Under the pieces are notes generated by a model. It was not told the origin of the DNA and made no database searches. It saw only the letters and a list, made by a program, of their open reading frames with translations. A stretch of DNA of 61,636 nucleotides from Hymenobacter terrenus. GTDB taxonomy: Bacteria > Bacteroidota > Bacteroidia > Cytophagales > Hymenobacteraceae. Every line of letters begins with the position of its first letter. Within the stretch, counting starts at the first letter, position 1. Shown one piece after another: positions 33,373 to 41,615 of this stretch. The translations under genes were made by a program, and so were the position numbers. Where the stretch lies: contig NZ_LATM01000026.1 of the NCBI RefSeq assembly GCF_000972495.1, positions 1 through 61,636 of the forward strand. The letters run 5' to 3'.

Positions 33373-33548
33373 GTAGGGACCCACGTGCCTTCAACAGTTC
33401 TTGCGAAAGGCGCGTGGGACCCCACGTGCCCCCGGAAGAAGCCAACGGACCCGTGTGGGGCCCCACGCACCCCCGAGGGGTGATACCTACCCCGCGTGGG
33501 GCCCCACGGAACCTCGACGGAAACTACCGGGCACGCGTGGGCCCCCAC
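33373..33548. repeat. Array of five 12-bp palindromes with exact 41-bp period
   Basis: GTAGGGACCCAC (33373), GTGGGACCCCAC (33414), GTGGGGCCCCAC (33455), GTGGGGCCCCAC (33496) and GTGGGCCCCCAC (33537): start-to-start distance is 41 bp every time. The four 29-bp spacers differ but end in CGC or CGT and show C-rich starts. 41 is not a multiple of 3, so this is not a protein repeat; the repeats are too short for a CRISPR and no cas genes are present. It occupies the divergent spacer between the S41 peptidase (33247) and the gene at 33665. Four helical turns per unit would put all sites on one face of the DNA. Confidence 0.85.
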
Positions 33549-33562
33549 GGGCAGTTAGTTGG

Positions 33563-33574
33563 TGGCAGCTGCCA
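33563..33574. repeat. Extra palindrome TGGCAGCTGCCA
   Basis: A perfect 12-bp palindrome of different sequence, 14 bp after the last array unit. It breaks the 41-bp register. Confidence 0.4.
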
Positions 33575-33664
33575 GGCTGATGAGGGCAGCCCGGCTTGTA
33601 ACGCGTCAAACAATAGGTATATTTCAGCGTGGCGCATTTCCCGCTTTTCATTCTCCCTCTGTTT

Positions 33665-34375
33665 ATGCTTACTCCCCTCCCCGGTTCCGATGGCACGCCG
33701 CAAACGCCTGCCCCCACCAGCAACACGGGCTACATCCCGCGTGCCGAGCTTAAGGTAGCCGCCCTAGCCGAGCTGGCCGCCGACCATTGGCTGCAACGGC
33801 CGGAGTTGCCGCTGGTTTACACGACTAGCGCGGCCTTCAAGCAGCTGGCCGCCGACTACAGCGCCAGCCTCGGCACCACCGACGACATCACCGACAGCCT
33901 CTCCCCTGATACCGAGCGCCTGGGCGTTCTCGACGACGAAATCAACGAGCATATTCCCGTGGTGCGCAGCATGCTGGCCGTGAAATATGCCCGCCAGAAT
34001 AAGGGCCGCGCCTTCTACCCCGAGTTTGGGCTTGAGAACAAGAACGGCGCATTCGTCCTGCCCCGGAACCGGACCGAGCGCACCAAGAGCCTGAAGAAGC
34101 TGGCCGCGGCGCTCCCGGCCCACGGCTTCGACGCGAACGCCGAGTTTGGCGTGGCTTACTGGCAACCGCTGGCCACCGAGTATGCCACCCTGGTAAAAAA
34201 GACTGACCAAGTCCGCGGCGTCCGCTCCGACGACGTAGCCAACAAGAACACCCTCCGCGACGAGGTGGAGCAGGTGCTCTATTCCCTACTCCACCTCATT
34301 GCAGCCAACTACCCCGACGAAACCCGCGCCAGCGCCGAGCGGCGCAAATTTGGCTTCCTGAAGGAGCGGCAGTAG
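33665..34375 (+). CDS. Hypothetical protein next to the palindrome array
   Basis: 236 aa from ATG 33665, or 248 aa from GTG 33629. After a short N-terminus the protein is mostly helical: LKVAALAELAADHWLQRPELPLVYT, AAFKQLAADYSASLGT, LDDEINEHIPVVRSMLAVKY, EVEQVLYSLLHLIAANYPDE. No signal peptide from the ATG. I do not recognise a characterised family. The proximity to the array raises the question whether it binds it, but nothing in the protein shows a DNA-binding fold. Confidence 0.72.
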   Translation: MLTPLPGSDGTPQTPAPTSNTGYIPRAELKVAALAELAADHWLQRPELPLVYTTSAAFKQLAADYSASLGTTDDITDSLSPDTERLGVLDDEINEHIPVVRSMLAVKYARQNKGRAFYPEFGLENKNGAFVLPRNRTERTKSLKKLAAALPAHGFDANAEFGVAYWQPLATEYATLVKKTDQVRGVRSDDVANKNTLRDEVEQVLYSLLHLIAANYPDETRASAERRKFGFLKERQ

Positions 34376-34390
34376 CCCGTGCCCGGAAGA

Positions 34391-34436
34391 CACCAAAAAG
34401 CCCGCCGGTATGCACCACACGGCGGGCTTTTTGGTG
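34391..34436. terminator. 17-bp hairpin terminator
   Basis: CACCAAAAAGCCCGCCG (34391-34407) pairs perfectly with 34420-34436, 12-nt loop; a CTTTTTGG run gives a T-rich tail inside the stem. Ends the gene at 33665. Confidence 0.85.
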
Positions 34437-34849
34437 AGTTGGTATTTCGGAGACTTTGAAGCGGTTTAGGAATTTGAGGCTATTGGAATAGGGAAAAGGC
34501 CCATGGTGGCGCGAGGTCGTACCCGAAGGGCTTCGCCCCGCGCCATCAGGGGGCGCTCCGAAATGCCAGCCGCCATGCAACGCCCACCGGCCGTTGAGCG
34601 GCCCGAAAGGGCAGTTGCGCCGGGCACTGGCGCAACTCAGTTCGAAATTCAGCCAAGCCAGGCGGGGCAAACAGTAGCTTTAGCAAGGCTACTGCACCTC
34701 GTTCACCGGCTCACCCGCCGCCTCTTTTTTGCTTTGCCGCCCACGCGCAGTACCCGCCGCGCGCTCGGCTGATTTGCTGGCAAAAAGCCAGAATCGGAGC
34801 ACGGGGGTAAGTGGTATGAGGGCTTGTAGCTGATTATTCCATCCAACCC
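34437..34849. other. 413-bp intergenic stretch, no gene seen
   Basis: GC-rich; one open frame on the plus strand (34503-34772) has Arg/Pro-rich composition typical of a chance ORF. No repeat or RNA gene recognised. Confidence 0.4.
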
Positions 34850-35155
34850 ATGCCGCTTTTCATGCCGCTCTCGCCCGCCACTTCCAAAGCCCTGGGGTTC
34901 GCCTTGTTAAGCCTGTCGGGCTTGGCCACCGGCACCGGTTTGGTGCTGCCACTGGTTTCCATTGAGCTGCCGCGCAAGCCGCTCTGGGTTAGCGGCTGCC
35001 TCATTGCCGGCGAATTGTTGTTTGCCACCGCGCTGGTGTTTTTGGGGAAGCAGTACGGCCGGCGGCTCAAACTAAAGTTGCTCGCCTGGTTCCACCGAAC
35101 ATTCGGATGGCGGCCCGCGGCTAAACGGCAAAGCCACGCAGCGGGCAGGCCCTGA
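34850..35155 (+). CDS. Small membrane protein (transporter-suffix-domain type)
   Basis: 101 aa. Two membrane helices: ALGFALLSLSGLATGTGLVLPLVS and LWVSGCLIAGELLFATALVFLG, then a basic tail (KQYGRRLKLKLLAW). The layout matches the small 'transporter suffix domain' proteins. An ATG at 34862 is an alternative start. No partner gene adjacent. Confidence 0.65.
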   Translation: MPLFMPLSPATSKALGFALLSLSGLATGTGLVLPLVSIELPRKPLWVSGCLIAGELLFATALVFLGKQYGRRLKLKLLAWFHRTFGWRPAAKRQSHAAGRP

Positions 35156-35190
35156 TGAAGCTAACCAACCCCATCAGCCTCTCATCGTTG

Positions 35191-35314
35191 CTTGCAGCGC
35201 CCGCCACACGCGGTCCACGTCCGCCGCTTCGGTGCGCCAGTTGCTGAAAGCGGCCCGCATGCCCGGCGTGTCGGCATAGCGGGTGGGCGTGAGAAAAGCC
35301 TCGCCGGAGTCGCG
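35191..35314 (-). pseudogene. 124-bp second copy of the decarboxylase 3' end
   Basis: This stretch matches 37621-37744, the 3' end of the PLP decarboxylase, with 3 mismatches in 124 bp. It stops abruptly at GTCGCG (35314), then runs into the hairpin at 35323. The NmrA/DoxX/HxlR block lies between the two copies. Remnant of a duplication or of an insertion. Confidence 0.9.
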
Positions 35315-35322
35315 TTTATTAT

Positions 35323-35371
35323 AAACAGTCAGGGCACTCCCTCCGGGTCGGAGAGAGTGCCCTGACTGTTT
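35323..35371. terminator. 17-bp hairpin terminator
   Basis: AAACAGTCAGGGCACTC (35323-35339) pairs perfectly with 35355-35371 around 15 nt. Lies 9 bp after the broken decarboxylase copy and about 100 bp before the DoxX stop, so it may end the NmrA/DoxX transcript. Confidence 0.75.
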
Positions 35372-35473
35372 AATGACGGCTACGCTAAAGTTTAGCCTAA
35401 AAGCTGGAAAGTTGATACCGTGCCTTAGAGCAGGTAGCTACCAACCCGGAAATGGCAGCCAAATCAACGCATC

Positions 35474-35887
35474 CTATCCTTCCGTGGTGACGCGCAGTCC
35501 CACTTTCCGATACCAAAGAAGAAACGAGGCGACCGCCAAAGTCAGAATGACCAGGGCCGGGGCCACGGCGGCGAAGGGCTGGCCCGACGTGACGTGGGCC
35601 GCTGCCGCCCCGAGGAAATAAAAGATAACGCCGGCATAGGCGCCGATTTTAAGCACGGGGTTGGCGACGGCAAGCAGCACGATGCCGCCGATGATTTTGA
35701 TGATGCCATAAAACGGCAGCATCCCCAGGGGCATACCGATGGACAGCGTATTTTGCCGAACCAGATCGGTCTTCAGCAGGTCGAGTACGCCGGCGAAGAG
35801 ATTGAGACACAGCAGTACGGTCACTATCCAGTACGCAAGGCGGAGGCCGCGGCCTGATACGGCCGGGGTGTGAAGTTCAGGAGTCAT
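35474..35887 (-). CDS. DoxX-like membrane protein
   Basis: 137 aa from ATG 35887. Four helices (LAYWIVTVLLCLNLFAGVL, MLPFYGIIKIIGGIVLLAV, IGAYAGVIFYFLGAAAAHV, AVAPALVILTLAVASFLLWY) in the DoxX/DoxD-like pattern. Function of these is linked to quinone or thiol redox. 11 bp behind the NmrA-type gene, so an operon with it; the only pair of the four with such a partner. Confidence 0.85.
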   Translation of the reverse strand: MTPELHTPAVSGRGLRLAYWIVTVLLCLNLFAGVLDLLKTDLVRQNTLSIGMPLGMLPFYGIIKIIGGIVLLAVANPVLKIGAYAGVIFYFLGAAAAHVTSGQPFAAVAPALVILTLAVASFLLWYRKVGLRVTTEG

Positions 35888-35898
35888 GGCAAGAGGGT

Positions 35899-36825
35899 TT
35901 AACGCAGGGATTCGGTGGAAACGGTGGGGGAAAAGGCAGCCGCGTGCTGCGCGGCCCACTCGCGCAGGGGCGTGAGCGTTACCGGCAATTCGCGCAGCAC
36001 GGCCGGCATGTTGGCCTGAAACTGGGTAAAATGGTCCTGGCCGGCCCACAGCAACTCGTAGCTCCGGGTCACGGCTTCGGCCAACCCAGGGCCCATCATC
36101 GGAGCCAGGATGCCGTAGAACTCGCGCGGCGGCATGGCCCGGTAGCTAATGGGGCGGTTGAGCCCGGCCGAAAACGCCTCGGCGAGCGCCGGGCCGGTCA
36201 GGGCCTCGGCACCGCCCACCACGAAGGTCTGGCCGGCCAGTTGCGGGCGCTCGAGGGCCGCCACCGTGAGCGCGCCCAGGTCGGCGGCGGGCAGCCAGTC
36301 GATGGCTTGCCCGGCCGGCACGGGGTACGCCAGTTCCTGGTGCGCGGCCACACCGGGGGCGGTCCAGGGGCCGAGCAAATTTTCAGCGTACACGGTCGGG
36401 ATGAGCGTGATGTGGGGCAGGCCGCTGGCTTGCAGGTAAGCGCGCAGGTCGAGGCGCAGGTCGTAGACCGGGTTGCCCGTGGGGGCGGCCGGGATGTAGC
36501 CGCTGGTGTTCCACACGAGCAACTGCACGCCTGCGGCCCGGGCGGCGTCCACCGCCTGGCGGGCTAGGCGCAGCGGCTCGGCGGCGCCAAGGGGCACGAG
36601 CAGCGAAACGGCGTCCATGCCCCGGCTGGCGTGCTGGCAAACCGCCGCTTCGGCCGGGTCGCCAACGATGATGGTGGCGCCCGCGGCTTGCAGGGCAACG
36701 GCTTTGGCGGCGTCGCGGGTGAGCACGAAAGCTTCGTGGCCGCGGCCCAGCAGTTGGTGCACCACGGGCCCGGCTTGCACGCCGGTCGCGCCGTACACGA
36801 GAACTTTTAATTTTGATGGGTACAT
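35899..36825 (-). CDS. NmrA-family NAD(P)-binding protein (pair 4)
   Basis: 308 aa. KLKVLVYGATGVQAGPVVHQLLGRGHEAFVLTR, GDPAEAAVCQHASRGMDAVSLLVPLG, and C-terminal YRAMPPREFYGILAPMMGPGLA. Third member of the subfamily with 6069 and 16144, and the most diverged at the C-terminus. Its GC3 is very high. Divergent from HxlR with 111 bp and cotranscribed with DoxX. Confidence 0.88.
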   Translation of the reverse strand: MYPSKLKVLVYGATGVQAGPVVHQLLGRGHEAFVLTRDAAKAVALQAAGATIIVGDPAEAAVCQHASRGMDAVSLLVPLGAAEPLRLARQAVDAARAAGVQLLVWNTSGYIPAAPTGNPVYDLRLDLRAYLQASGLPHITLIPTVYAENLLGPWTAPGVAAHQELAYPVPAGQAIDWLPAADLGALTVAALERPQLAGQTFVVGGAEALTGPALAEAFSAGLNRPISYRAMPPREFYGILAPMMGPGLAEAVTRSYELLWAGQDHFTQFQANMPAVLRELPVTLTPLREWAAQHAAAFSPTVSTESLR

Positions 36826-36881
36826 TTGAACAACGAGTTAAGTAAACGAACAAATGGCTGGTTATTAGGCCAGCACTCCAT

Positions 36882-36890
36882 CAAATCTCC
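36882..36890 (+). promoter_or_regulatory. CAAATCTCC element 55 bp before the HxlR start
   Basis: Same word at the same distance as at 17123, with the second shared block ATTTTATCAGATA-N2-TAGTATG next to the ATG. The sequence between the two blocks has diverged, so these blocks appear to be under constraint. Confidence 0.5.
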
Positions 36891-36936
36891 CCACCGCTTC
36901 GGGGATGCGCAATTAGGATTTTATCAGATAGCTAGT

Positions 36937-37302
36937 ATGTGCAAAGAGACTATTGCAGGGCCACAAGCGCTTGCCACCGAGAAAAAAAATGAAAATCTTT
37001 GCCCATACATGGCCAGCACGCTGGACTTGGTGCGCGGGAAGTGGAAACCGATGCTGCTATACCACCTCACCCCCGGGCCGCGCCGCTTCGGCGAGTTGCA
37101 GCGGCTGCTCGGCGGGCAGGTAACCCAGCACACGCTCACCCAACAGCTGCGCGAGTTGGAGCACGACGGCCTGGTTTACCGCCAGGTGTTTGCCGAAGTG
37201 CCGCCCCGCGTCGAGTATTCGCTTACCGACAAAGGCCGCTCCCTGCGCAGCCTCATGGACAGTATCTACAGCTGGGGTGAACAGCAAAACGCACGGGACT
37301 AA
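36937..37302 (+). CDS. HxlR (DUF24)-family transcriptional regulator (pair 4)
   Basis: 121 aa from ATG 36937. Cys2 and Cys22-Pro23, LVRGKWKPMLLYHL, TQHTLTQQLRELEHDGLV, wing FAEVPPRVEYSLT. N-terminus MCKETIAGPQALATEKK is a near copy of the regulator at 17178, so these two pairs arose by a recent duplication. Likely controls NmrA-DoxX. Confidence 0.92.
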   Translation: MCKETIAGPQALATEKKNENLCPYMASTLDLVRGKWKPMLLYHLTPGPRRFGELQRLLGGQVTQHTLTQQLRELEHDGLVYRQVFAEVPPRVEYSLTDKGRSLRSLMDSIYSWGEQQNARD

Positions 37303-37374
37303 ACCTGGTTTGCCGCAGCGAGGCCCCAACGCCTCTCCCCAGCCGTTCCATCGTGGTAAGTCCGTGGCCGCGCC

Positions 37375-37590
37375 TCAACTGAAGTAGGGGTTGCCGCCCG
37401 CGCCGCGCGGCAGCCGGCGCAGTTCGTCGAACTCATGGCGGTGCACCCCATCAGCGCTGCGGCCACAGGTGACCAGACAGCGGTACCAGCCAGAAGAATT
37501 GGGCGTGGCGTAGTACCGCTGAGGCGCTGTGCATCGGGCTCGAAAATATCCCAAGCGGCAACTATTGACACGTGGACGACTCCCGTCCAA
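37375..37590 (-). pseudogene. Possible small gene or remnant
   Basis: An open frame of 71 codons ends …SSGWYRCLVTCGRSADGVHRHEFDELRRLPRGAGGNPYFS. Codon use in the last 50 codons looks coding, but the N-terminal part does not. I do not recognise it. It lies in the 300-bp gap downstream of HxlR and of the decarboxylase. Confidence 0.22.
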
Positions 37591-37600
37591 TATGTAGAGC

Positions 37601-38995
37601 TCAGCGTGGGTCTGCCGCCGCTTGCAGCGCCCGCCACACGCGGTCCACGTCCGCCGCTTCGGTGCGCCAGTTGCTGAAAGCGGCCCGCATGCCCGTCGTG
37701 TCGGCGTAGCGGGTGGGCGTGAGAAAGGCCTCGCCGGAGTCGCGCACCCGGTCCAGCAGCTGCTTGATGCGCTCAGTCGACGGCGCGGGGCCCGCCAGGG
37801 TGAAGCATACCACGTTCAAGCGCACCGGCGCTAGCAACTGGAAGTCCGCCGAGGCGGCAATTAGCTCACCCAGGACGGCGGCTTGCGCGCAGTTGCGGGC
37901 CACGATGTCGGCAATACCGGCCCGGCCGTAGGCCAGCAGCGAGAGGTACACGGGCAGGGCCCGGAAGCGCCGGGAGTTTTCCGGGGTGAGGTGCACAAAA
38001 TCCGGCCGCTCGCCCAGCGGCCCCAGGTACGCGGCCGAGTTCTTGAATACATCCGCCTGCAGCGCTTGGTGGCGGGTGAAGAGCATGGCCGCGTCGTAGG
38101 GCACGTTCAGCCATTTGTGGGCGTCGATGGTGATAGAATCGGCCTGCTCCCAGCCGGCTACCCGGTCGGCCAGCGCGGGCACCACGGCCGCAAAACCACC
38201 AAACGCCGCATCCACGTGCAGCCAGAAAGGGTATTTTTCCTTGAGGGCGGCCAGAGCGCGCAGGTCGTCAAAATCCGTGCTATTGACGGTGCCGGCATTG
38301 GCTACCACCACGGCCGGGCGGCCGTTCAGCTCCCGCAACACCGTTTCCAGAGCCTGCGGGTCGATGGCCTCGCGGCCCGGCAGCTGGCCCACGGCCTGCA
38401 CCTGGTCGCGGCCCAGGCCCAGCACGGCGGCCACTTTGTAAATACTTGAATGGGACGCGCCGCTCAATAGCGGCAGCGGCGGCAGGCCGTAAAGGCCCTG
38501 CTGGGCCACGTCGTGCCCGGCCTGCGCGGCGGCCCACTGCCGGGCCACGGCCAAGCCCACCAGATTGGATTGCGTAGCACCCGTCACGAACACGCCCGCA
38601 AAGGCCTCGGGCAGGCCAAATAGTTGGCGCAACAGGTGCAGCGCGGCGCGCTCGATGTTAGGTACCACGGAGTAGCCGTCGTTACTCAGGTTCTGGTCGA
38701 TGGCGCTCACCAGCCAGTCGGCGGCCAGTGCGGCGGGTGTGCTGCCGCCGGTCACAAAGCCCAGGAAGCGCGGGCCGGCGCTGGCCCCCAGCTCGGGGGC
38801 GAACCGCTCCCAAAACTGCCGCAACGCGGCCTCGCCGCCGGAGCCAGTTTCAGGCAGGGTGGGCAAAACGGGTTCCCCGGTAGCCAGGGCTACCGGGCGT
38901 TCCGGCAGCGAGTGCAGGTAGTCGAGGCTCAGCTCTTGGGCCGTGGCGAGCAAGGCGGGAAGCTGGTGAAGGTCAGCAGCAAGTAAAGGGTGCAT
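37601..38995 (-). CDS. PLP-dependent group II decarboxylase-like enzyme
   Basis: 464 aa. Family blocks: GPRFLGFVTGGSTPAALAADWL, VTGATQSNLVGLAVAR, HSSIYKVAAVLGLG, VVANAGTVNSTDFDDL, HVDAAFGGFA and the Schiff-base Lys294 in DAHKWLNVPYD. Members decarboxylate aromatic amino acids, Glu or Asp; the specific amino acid is not evident. Ends by 37601; the last 124 bp before the stop are found again at 35191. The DMT exporter upstream (39043, same strand, 47 bp) may export the product. Confidence 0.9.
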   Translation of the reverse strand: MHPLLAADLHQLPALLATAQELSLDYLHSLPERPVALATGEPVLPTLPETGSGGEAALRQFWERFAPELGASAGPRFLGFVTGGSTPAALAADWLVSAIDQNLSNDGYSVVPNIERAALHLLRQLFGLPEAFAGVFVTGATQSNLVGLAVARQWAAAQAGHDVAQQGLYGLPPLPLLSGASHSSIYKVAAVLGLGRDQVQAVGQLPGREAIDPQALETVLRELNGRPAVVVANAGTVNSTDFDDLRALAALKEKYPFWLHVDAAFGGFAAVVPALADRVAGWEQADSITIDAHKWLNVPYDAAMLFTRHQALQADVFKNSAAYLGPLGERPDFVHLTPENSRRFRALPVYLSLLAYGRAGIADIVARNCAQAAVLGELIAASADFQLLAPVRLNVVCFTLAGPAPSTERIKQLLDRVRDSGEAFLTPTRYADTTGMRAAFSNWRTEAADVDRVWRALQAAADPR

Positions 38996-39042
38996 GGAGA
39001 CGAAATAAGGTTAAGAATGAGAAGGGGAATGCAAGCGATGCC

Positions 39043-39966
39043 TCATTTTGCTTTCGCCAAGACAGATTGTGCGACTGGGCTCACGGCGGCCCGGCGGCCC
39101 ATTGCAACGATGAGAATGACCAGCCCCGCCGCCAGCAGGGTGCGCCCCGAAATCGTTTCGCCCAGCAGCGCCGCCGAGGCCAGAATGGTCAGAAACGGCT
39201 GCAACAATTGCAACTGCCCTACTCGCGCCACCCCGCCCAGGGCCAGCCCGTGGTACCAGGCAAAAAAGCCTAAAAACATGCTCACCATGCTCACGTAGGC
39301 AAACCCCGCCCACGCCATGGGTCCGGCGTGGAGGCCGTGTGCCCGCACCGCCTGCGCCACGGGGAAGACAAGCACCGGCGCGGCCAGCACCAAGGCCCAA
39401 CAGATGACCTGCCAGCCGCCCAGTTCCCGCGCCAGCCGGCCGCCCTCGGCGTAGCCCAGCGCCGCGGCGGCCACGGCGCCCAATAGCCAGGCGTCGGCCG
39501 CCTGCAACTGCCCGCCCCCATCAGCCAACACGTACCCGACCACCACGGCCGCGCCCATCAAGCTCAGCACCCAAAACCGCCCCGATGGCCGCTCCCCCGC
39601 CCGCATCACGCTGGCTAGCGCCGTGGCCAGGGGTAGCACCCCAATCACAATGGCCCCGTGCGCGGCCGGCACCCGCTGCATGGCCCAAGCCGACAGCAGC
39701 GGAAACCCCACCACCACGCCCAGCGCCACCAGCAGCAAGCCCCGCAGCTGCGACCGGCTGGGCCGCGGGGTCCGCGTAACCAGCAGCAGGCCCGCCGCCA
39801 GCAGAGCCGCCACCAGCGCGCGCCCCAACCCCACGACCACCGGGTCCAAATCGGCCACGGCCAGCCGCGTCGCGGGCAGGCTCAGGCTGAAGGACACCAC
39901 TCCCACCAAGCCGTACCACAATCCTTTAGTACCAGCGCTTGTTTCGACACTTGAATTCTTTTTCAT
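39043..39966 (-). CDS. EamA/DMT-family transporter
   Basis: 307 aa with ten predicted helices and two EamA repeats (GLWYGLVGVVSFSLSLPATRLAV…; AWLLGAVAAAALGYAEGG… FLGFFAWYHGLALGGVARVGQLQLLQPFLTILASAALLGE). Exporter of amino acids or metabolites in this family. Divergent from the MocR regulator at 40164 (197 bp), and 47 bp upstream of the decarboxylase, hence a probable exporter-enzyme operon. Confidence 0.9.
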   Translation of the reverse strand: MKKNSSVETSAGTKGLWYGLVGVVSFSLSLPATRLAVADLDPVVVGLGRALVAALLAAGLLLVTRTPRPSRSQLRGLLLVALGVVVGFPLLSAWAMQRVPAAHGAIVIGVLPLATALASVMRAGERPSGRFWVLSLMGAAVVVGYVLADGGGQLQAADAWLLGAVAAAALGYAEGGRLARELGGWQVICWALVLAAPVLVFPVAQAVRAHGLHAGPMAWAGFAYVSMVSMFLGFFAWYHGLALGGVARVGQLQLLQPFLTILASAALLGETISGRTLLAAGLVILIVAMGRRAAVSPVAQSVLAKAK

Positions 39967-40127
39967 GGTCTACAGTAAGAAAACTACCTTCCGAATCATT
40001 GCCAGCTCAGTGGATAGTTGAGCGTTAGAATACCGCTCTTTTTGGCTTCCTATACCACTCTTCAGGCACGGCCGACAACGCCACAAAGGTGCAGGCTTGC
40101 CAGATACCAGAACAGTTGCAGTTTTAG

Positions 40128-40135
40128 TAATTTTG
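40128..40135 (+). promoter_or_regulatory. TAnnTTTG -7 promoter element
   Basis: TAATTTTG, 29 bp before the MocR ATG, fits the Bacteroidota -7 consensus TAnnTTTG. No good -33 TTG partner was seen at the usual spacing. Confidence 0.35.
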
Positions 40136-40163
40136 GGCAGAACAGATTTTCCCTCGCCCAACC

Positions 40164-41615
40164 ATGACTGTCACTACCAAGGACCCGCTCTATGTTAGCC
40201 TCGCCCATACGCTGCACGAGCTGGTGACGCAGGGCGTCTGGCAGCCGGGCGAGCGGGTGCCCTCGCTGCGCCACTTAAGCCGAGAGCATCGTGTGAGCCT
40301 GAGCACGGCCTTTCAGACCTACACCTACCTCGAAAACAAGGGAGTGCTGGAGGCTCGGCCGCGCTCCGGCTACTTCGTGCGGCCGCGGGCCCATCCCGCG
40401 CCGGCCCCATCAGCACCCACCCTATCTGCAACCACCGGCGCCGAAGTCCGCATCAGCGAGCAGCTGGCGGCCGTGCTGGAAGCCCAGGCGGGGCACCACG
40501 CGCCCTTTGCAGTGGCCGTGCCGAGCCTGGCGCTGCTGCCCGTGGCGCGCTTGCAGAAAGCCGTCACCAAAGTGCTGCGCGCGGCGGCCGGCCCCAGCGT
40601 GGGCTACGAGTTGACGGTGGGCAATGCCCTGCTGCGGCGCCAGATTGCCCAACAGGCGCCGCGCTGGGGCGGCACCCTCACCGCCGATGACCTCATCATC
40701 ACCAGCGGCTGCCTCGAAGCCCTGAACCTGTGCCTGCGTGCCGTCACCCGGCCCGGCGACACCGTCGCCGTGGAGTCGCCCACGTATTACGGCCTGCTGC
40801 AAAGCCTGGAGAACCTGGGCTTGAAGGCGCTGGAAATTGCCACCCACCCCCAAACCGGCGTCGATTTAGACGAGCTGGAAGCGGCCTTCCAGCGGCAGCC
40901 GGTGGCCGCTTGCCTGTTCGTGCCCACGTTCAACAACCCGCTCGGCAGCTGCCTGAGCGACGACAAAAAGCAGCAGCTCGTGACCCTGCTCACCCGCTGG
41001 GCCGTTCCCCTCATCGAAGACGACATCTACGGCGAGCTATACTTCGGCCCCGCCCGGCCCAAAGCCTGCAAGGCCTTCGACACCGAAGGCTGGGTGCTGC
41101 TCTGCTCGTCGTTTTCCAAGCAGCTGGCGCCGGGCTACCGCGTGGGATGGATTGCCGCTTCCGGCCGGTTCCGCGCCCAATTGGAGCGGCTCAAGTTCAT
41201 GCACAACCTGGCCACGGCCACTCTGCCCCAGCTCGCGGTGAGCGAGTTTCTGGCCCACGGCCGCTACGACCACCACCTACGCCAGCTGCGGGCCGCCTTC
41301 GCCGCCCAGGTGCAGCAAACCACGCAGGCTATCTACCGGTACTTCCCGGCCGGCACGCGCGTCACCCAACCCAGCGGCGGCTTCGTGCTGTGGGTGGAGC
41401 TGCCCGACGCCCGCGATGCCTTCGAGCTGCACCGCCAAGCGCTGCGCCAGGGCATCGGGTTTGTGCCCGGTCCGCTGTTTTCGGCCCAGCCGCGCTACCG
41501 CAACTGCCTGCGCATCACCTGCGGCCAGCCCTGGAGCCCGGACCTAGAGCAGAGCCTGGGCGTGCTTGGCGGTATCGCGCAGCAGCTACTGCCCTCTCCT
41601 CGCGATGTTGCTTAA
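40164..41615 (+). CDS. MocR/PdxR-type PLP-dependent regulator
   Basis: 483 aa. N-terminal GntR winged helix (about 8-75; LVTQGVWQPGERVPSLRHLSREHRVSLSTAFQTYTYLENKGVLEARPRSGYFV) fused to a class I aminotransferase-fold domain (about 105-475) with PLP-binding Lys319 (SSFSKQLAPGYRVGW). Such regulators sense PLP and an amine. Divergent from the EamA exporter, the likely target; a PLP decarboxylase lies in the same transcript, which fits an amine/amino-acid theme. Confidence 0.92.
   Translation: MTVTTKDPLYVSLAHTLHELVTQGVWQPGERVPSLRHLSREHRVSLSTAFQTYTYLENKGVLEARPRSGYFVRPRAHPAPAPSAPTLSATTGAEVRISEQLAAVLEAQAGHHAPFAVAVPSLALLPVARLQKAVTKVLRAAAGPSVGYELTVGNALLRRQIAQQAPRWGGTLTADDLIITSGCLEALNLCLRAVTRPGDTVAVESPTYYGLLQSLENLGLKALEIATHPQTGVDLDELEAAFQRQPVAACLFVPTFNNPLGSCLSDDKKQQLVTLLTRWAVPLIEDDIYGELYFGPARPKACKAFDTEGWVLLCSSFSKQLAPGYRVGWIAASGRFRAQLERLKFMHNLATATLPQLAVSEFLAHGRYDHHLRQLRAAFAAQVQQTTQAIYRYFPAGTRVTQPSGGFVLWVELPDARDAFELHRQALRQGIGFVPGPLFSAQPRYRNCLRITCGQPWSPDLEQSLGVLGGIAQQLLPSPRDVA

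Noticed and set aside
33373..33548. CRISPR array
   Set aside because: Spacing is regular, but the repeats are 12-bp palindromes, there are only five, and no cas gene is near.
33254..33758. Protein-coding frames across the palindrome array on both strands
   Set aside because: The 41-bp period shifts frame at each unit, so open frames are a by-product of GC-rich repeats without stops.
34503..34772. 89-codon open frame after the terminator at 34391
   Set aside because: Arg/Pro-rich composition, no motif, no neighbours; typical chance frame in GC-rich DNA.
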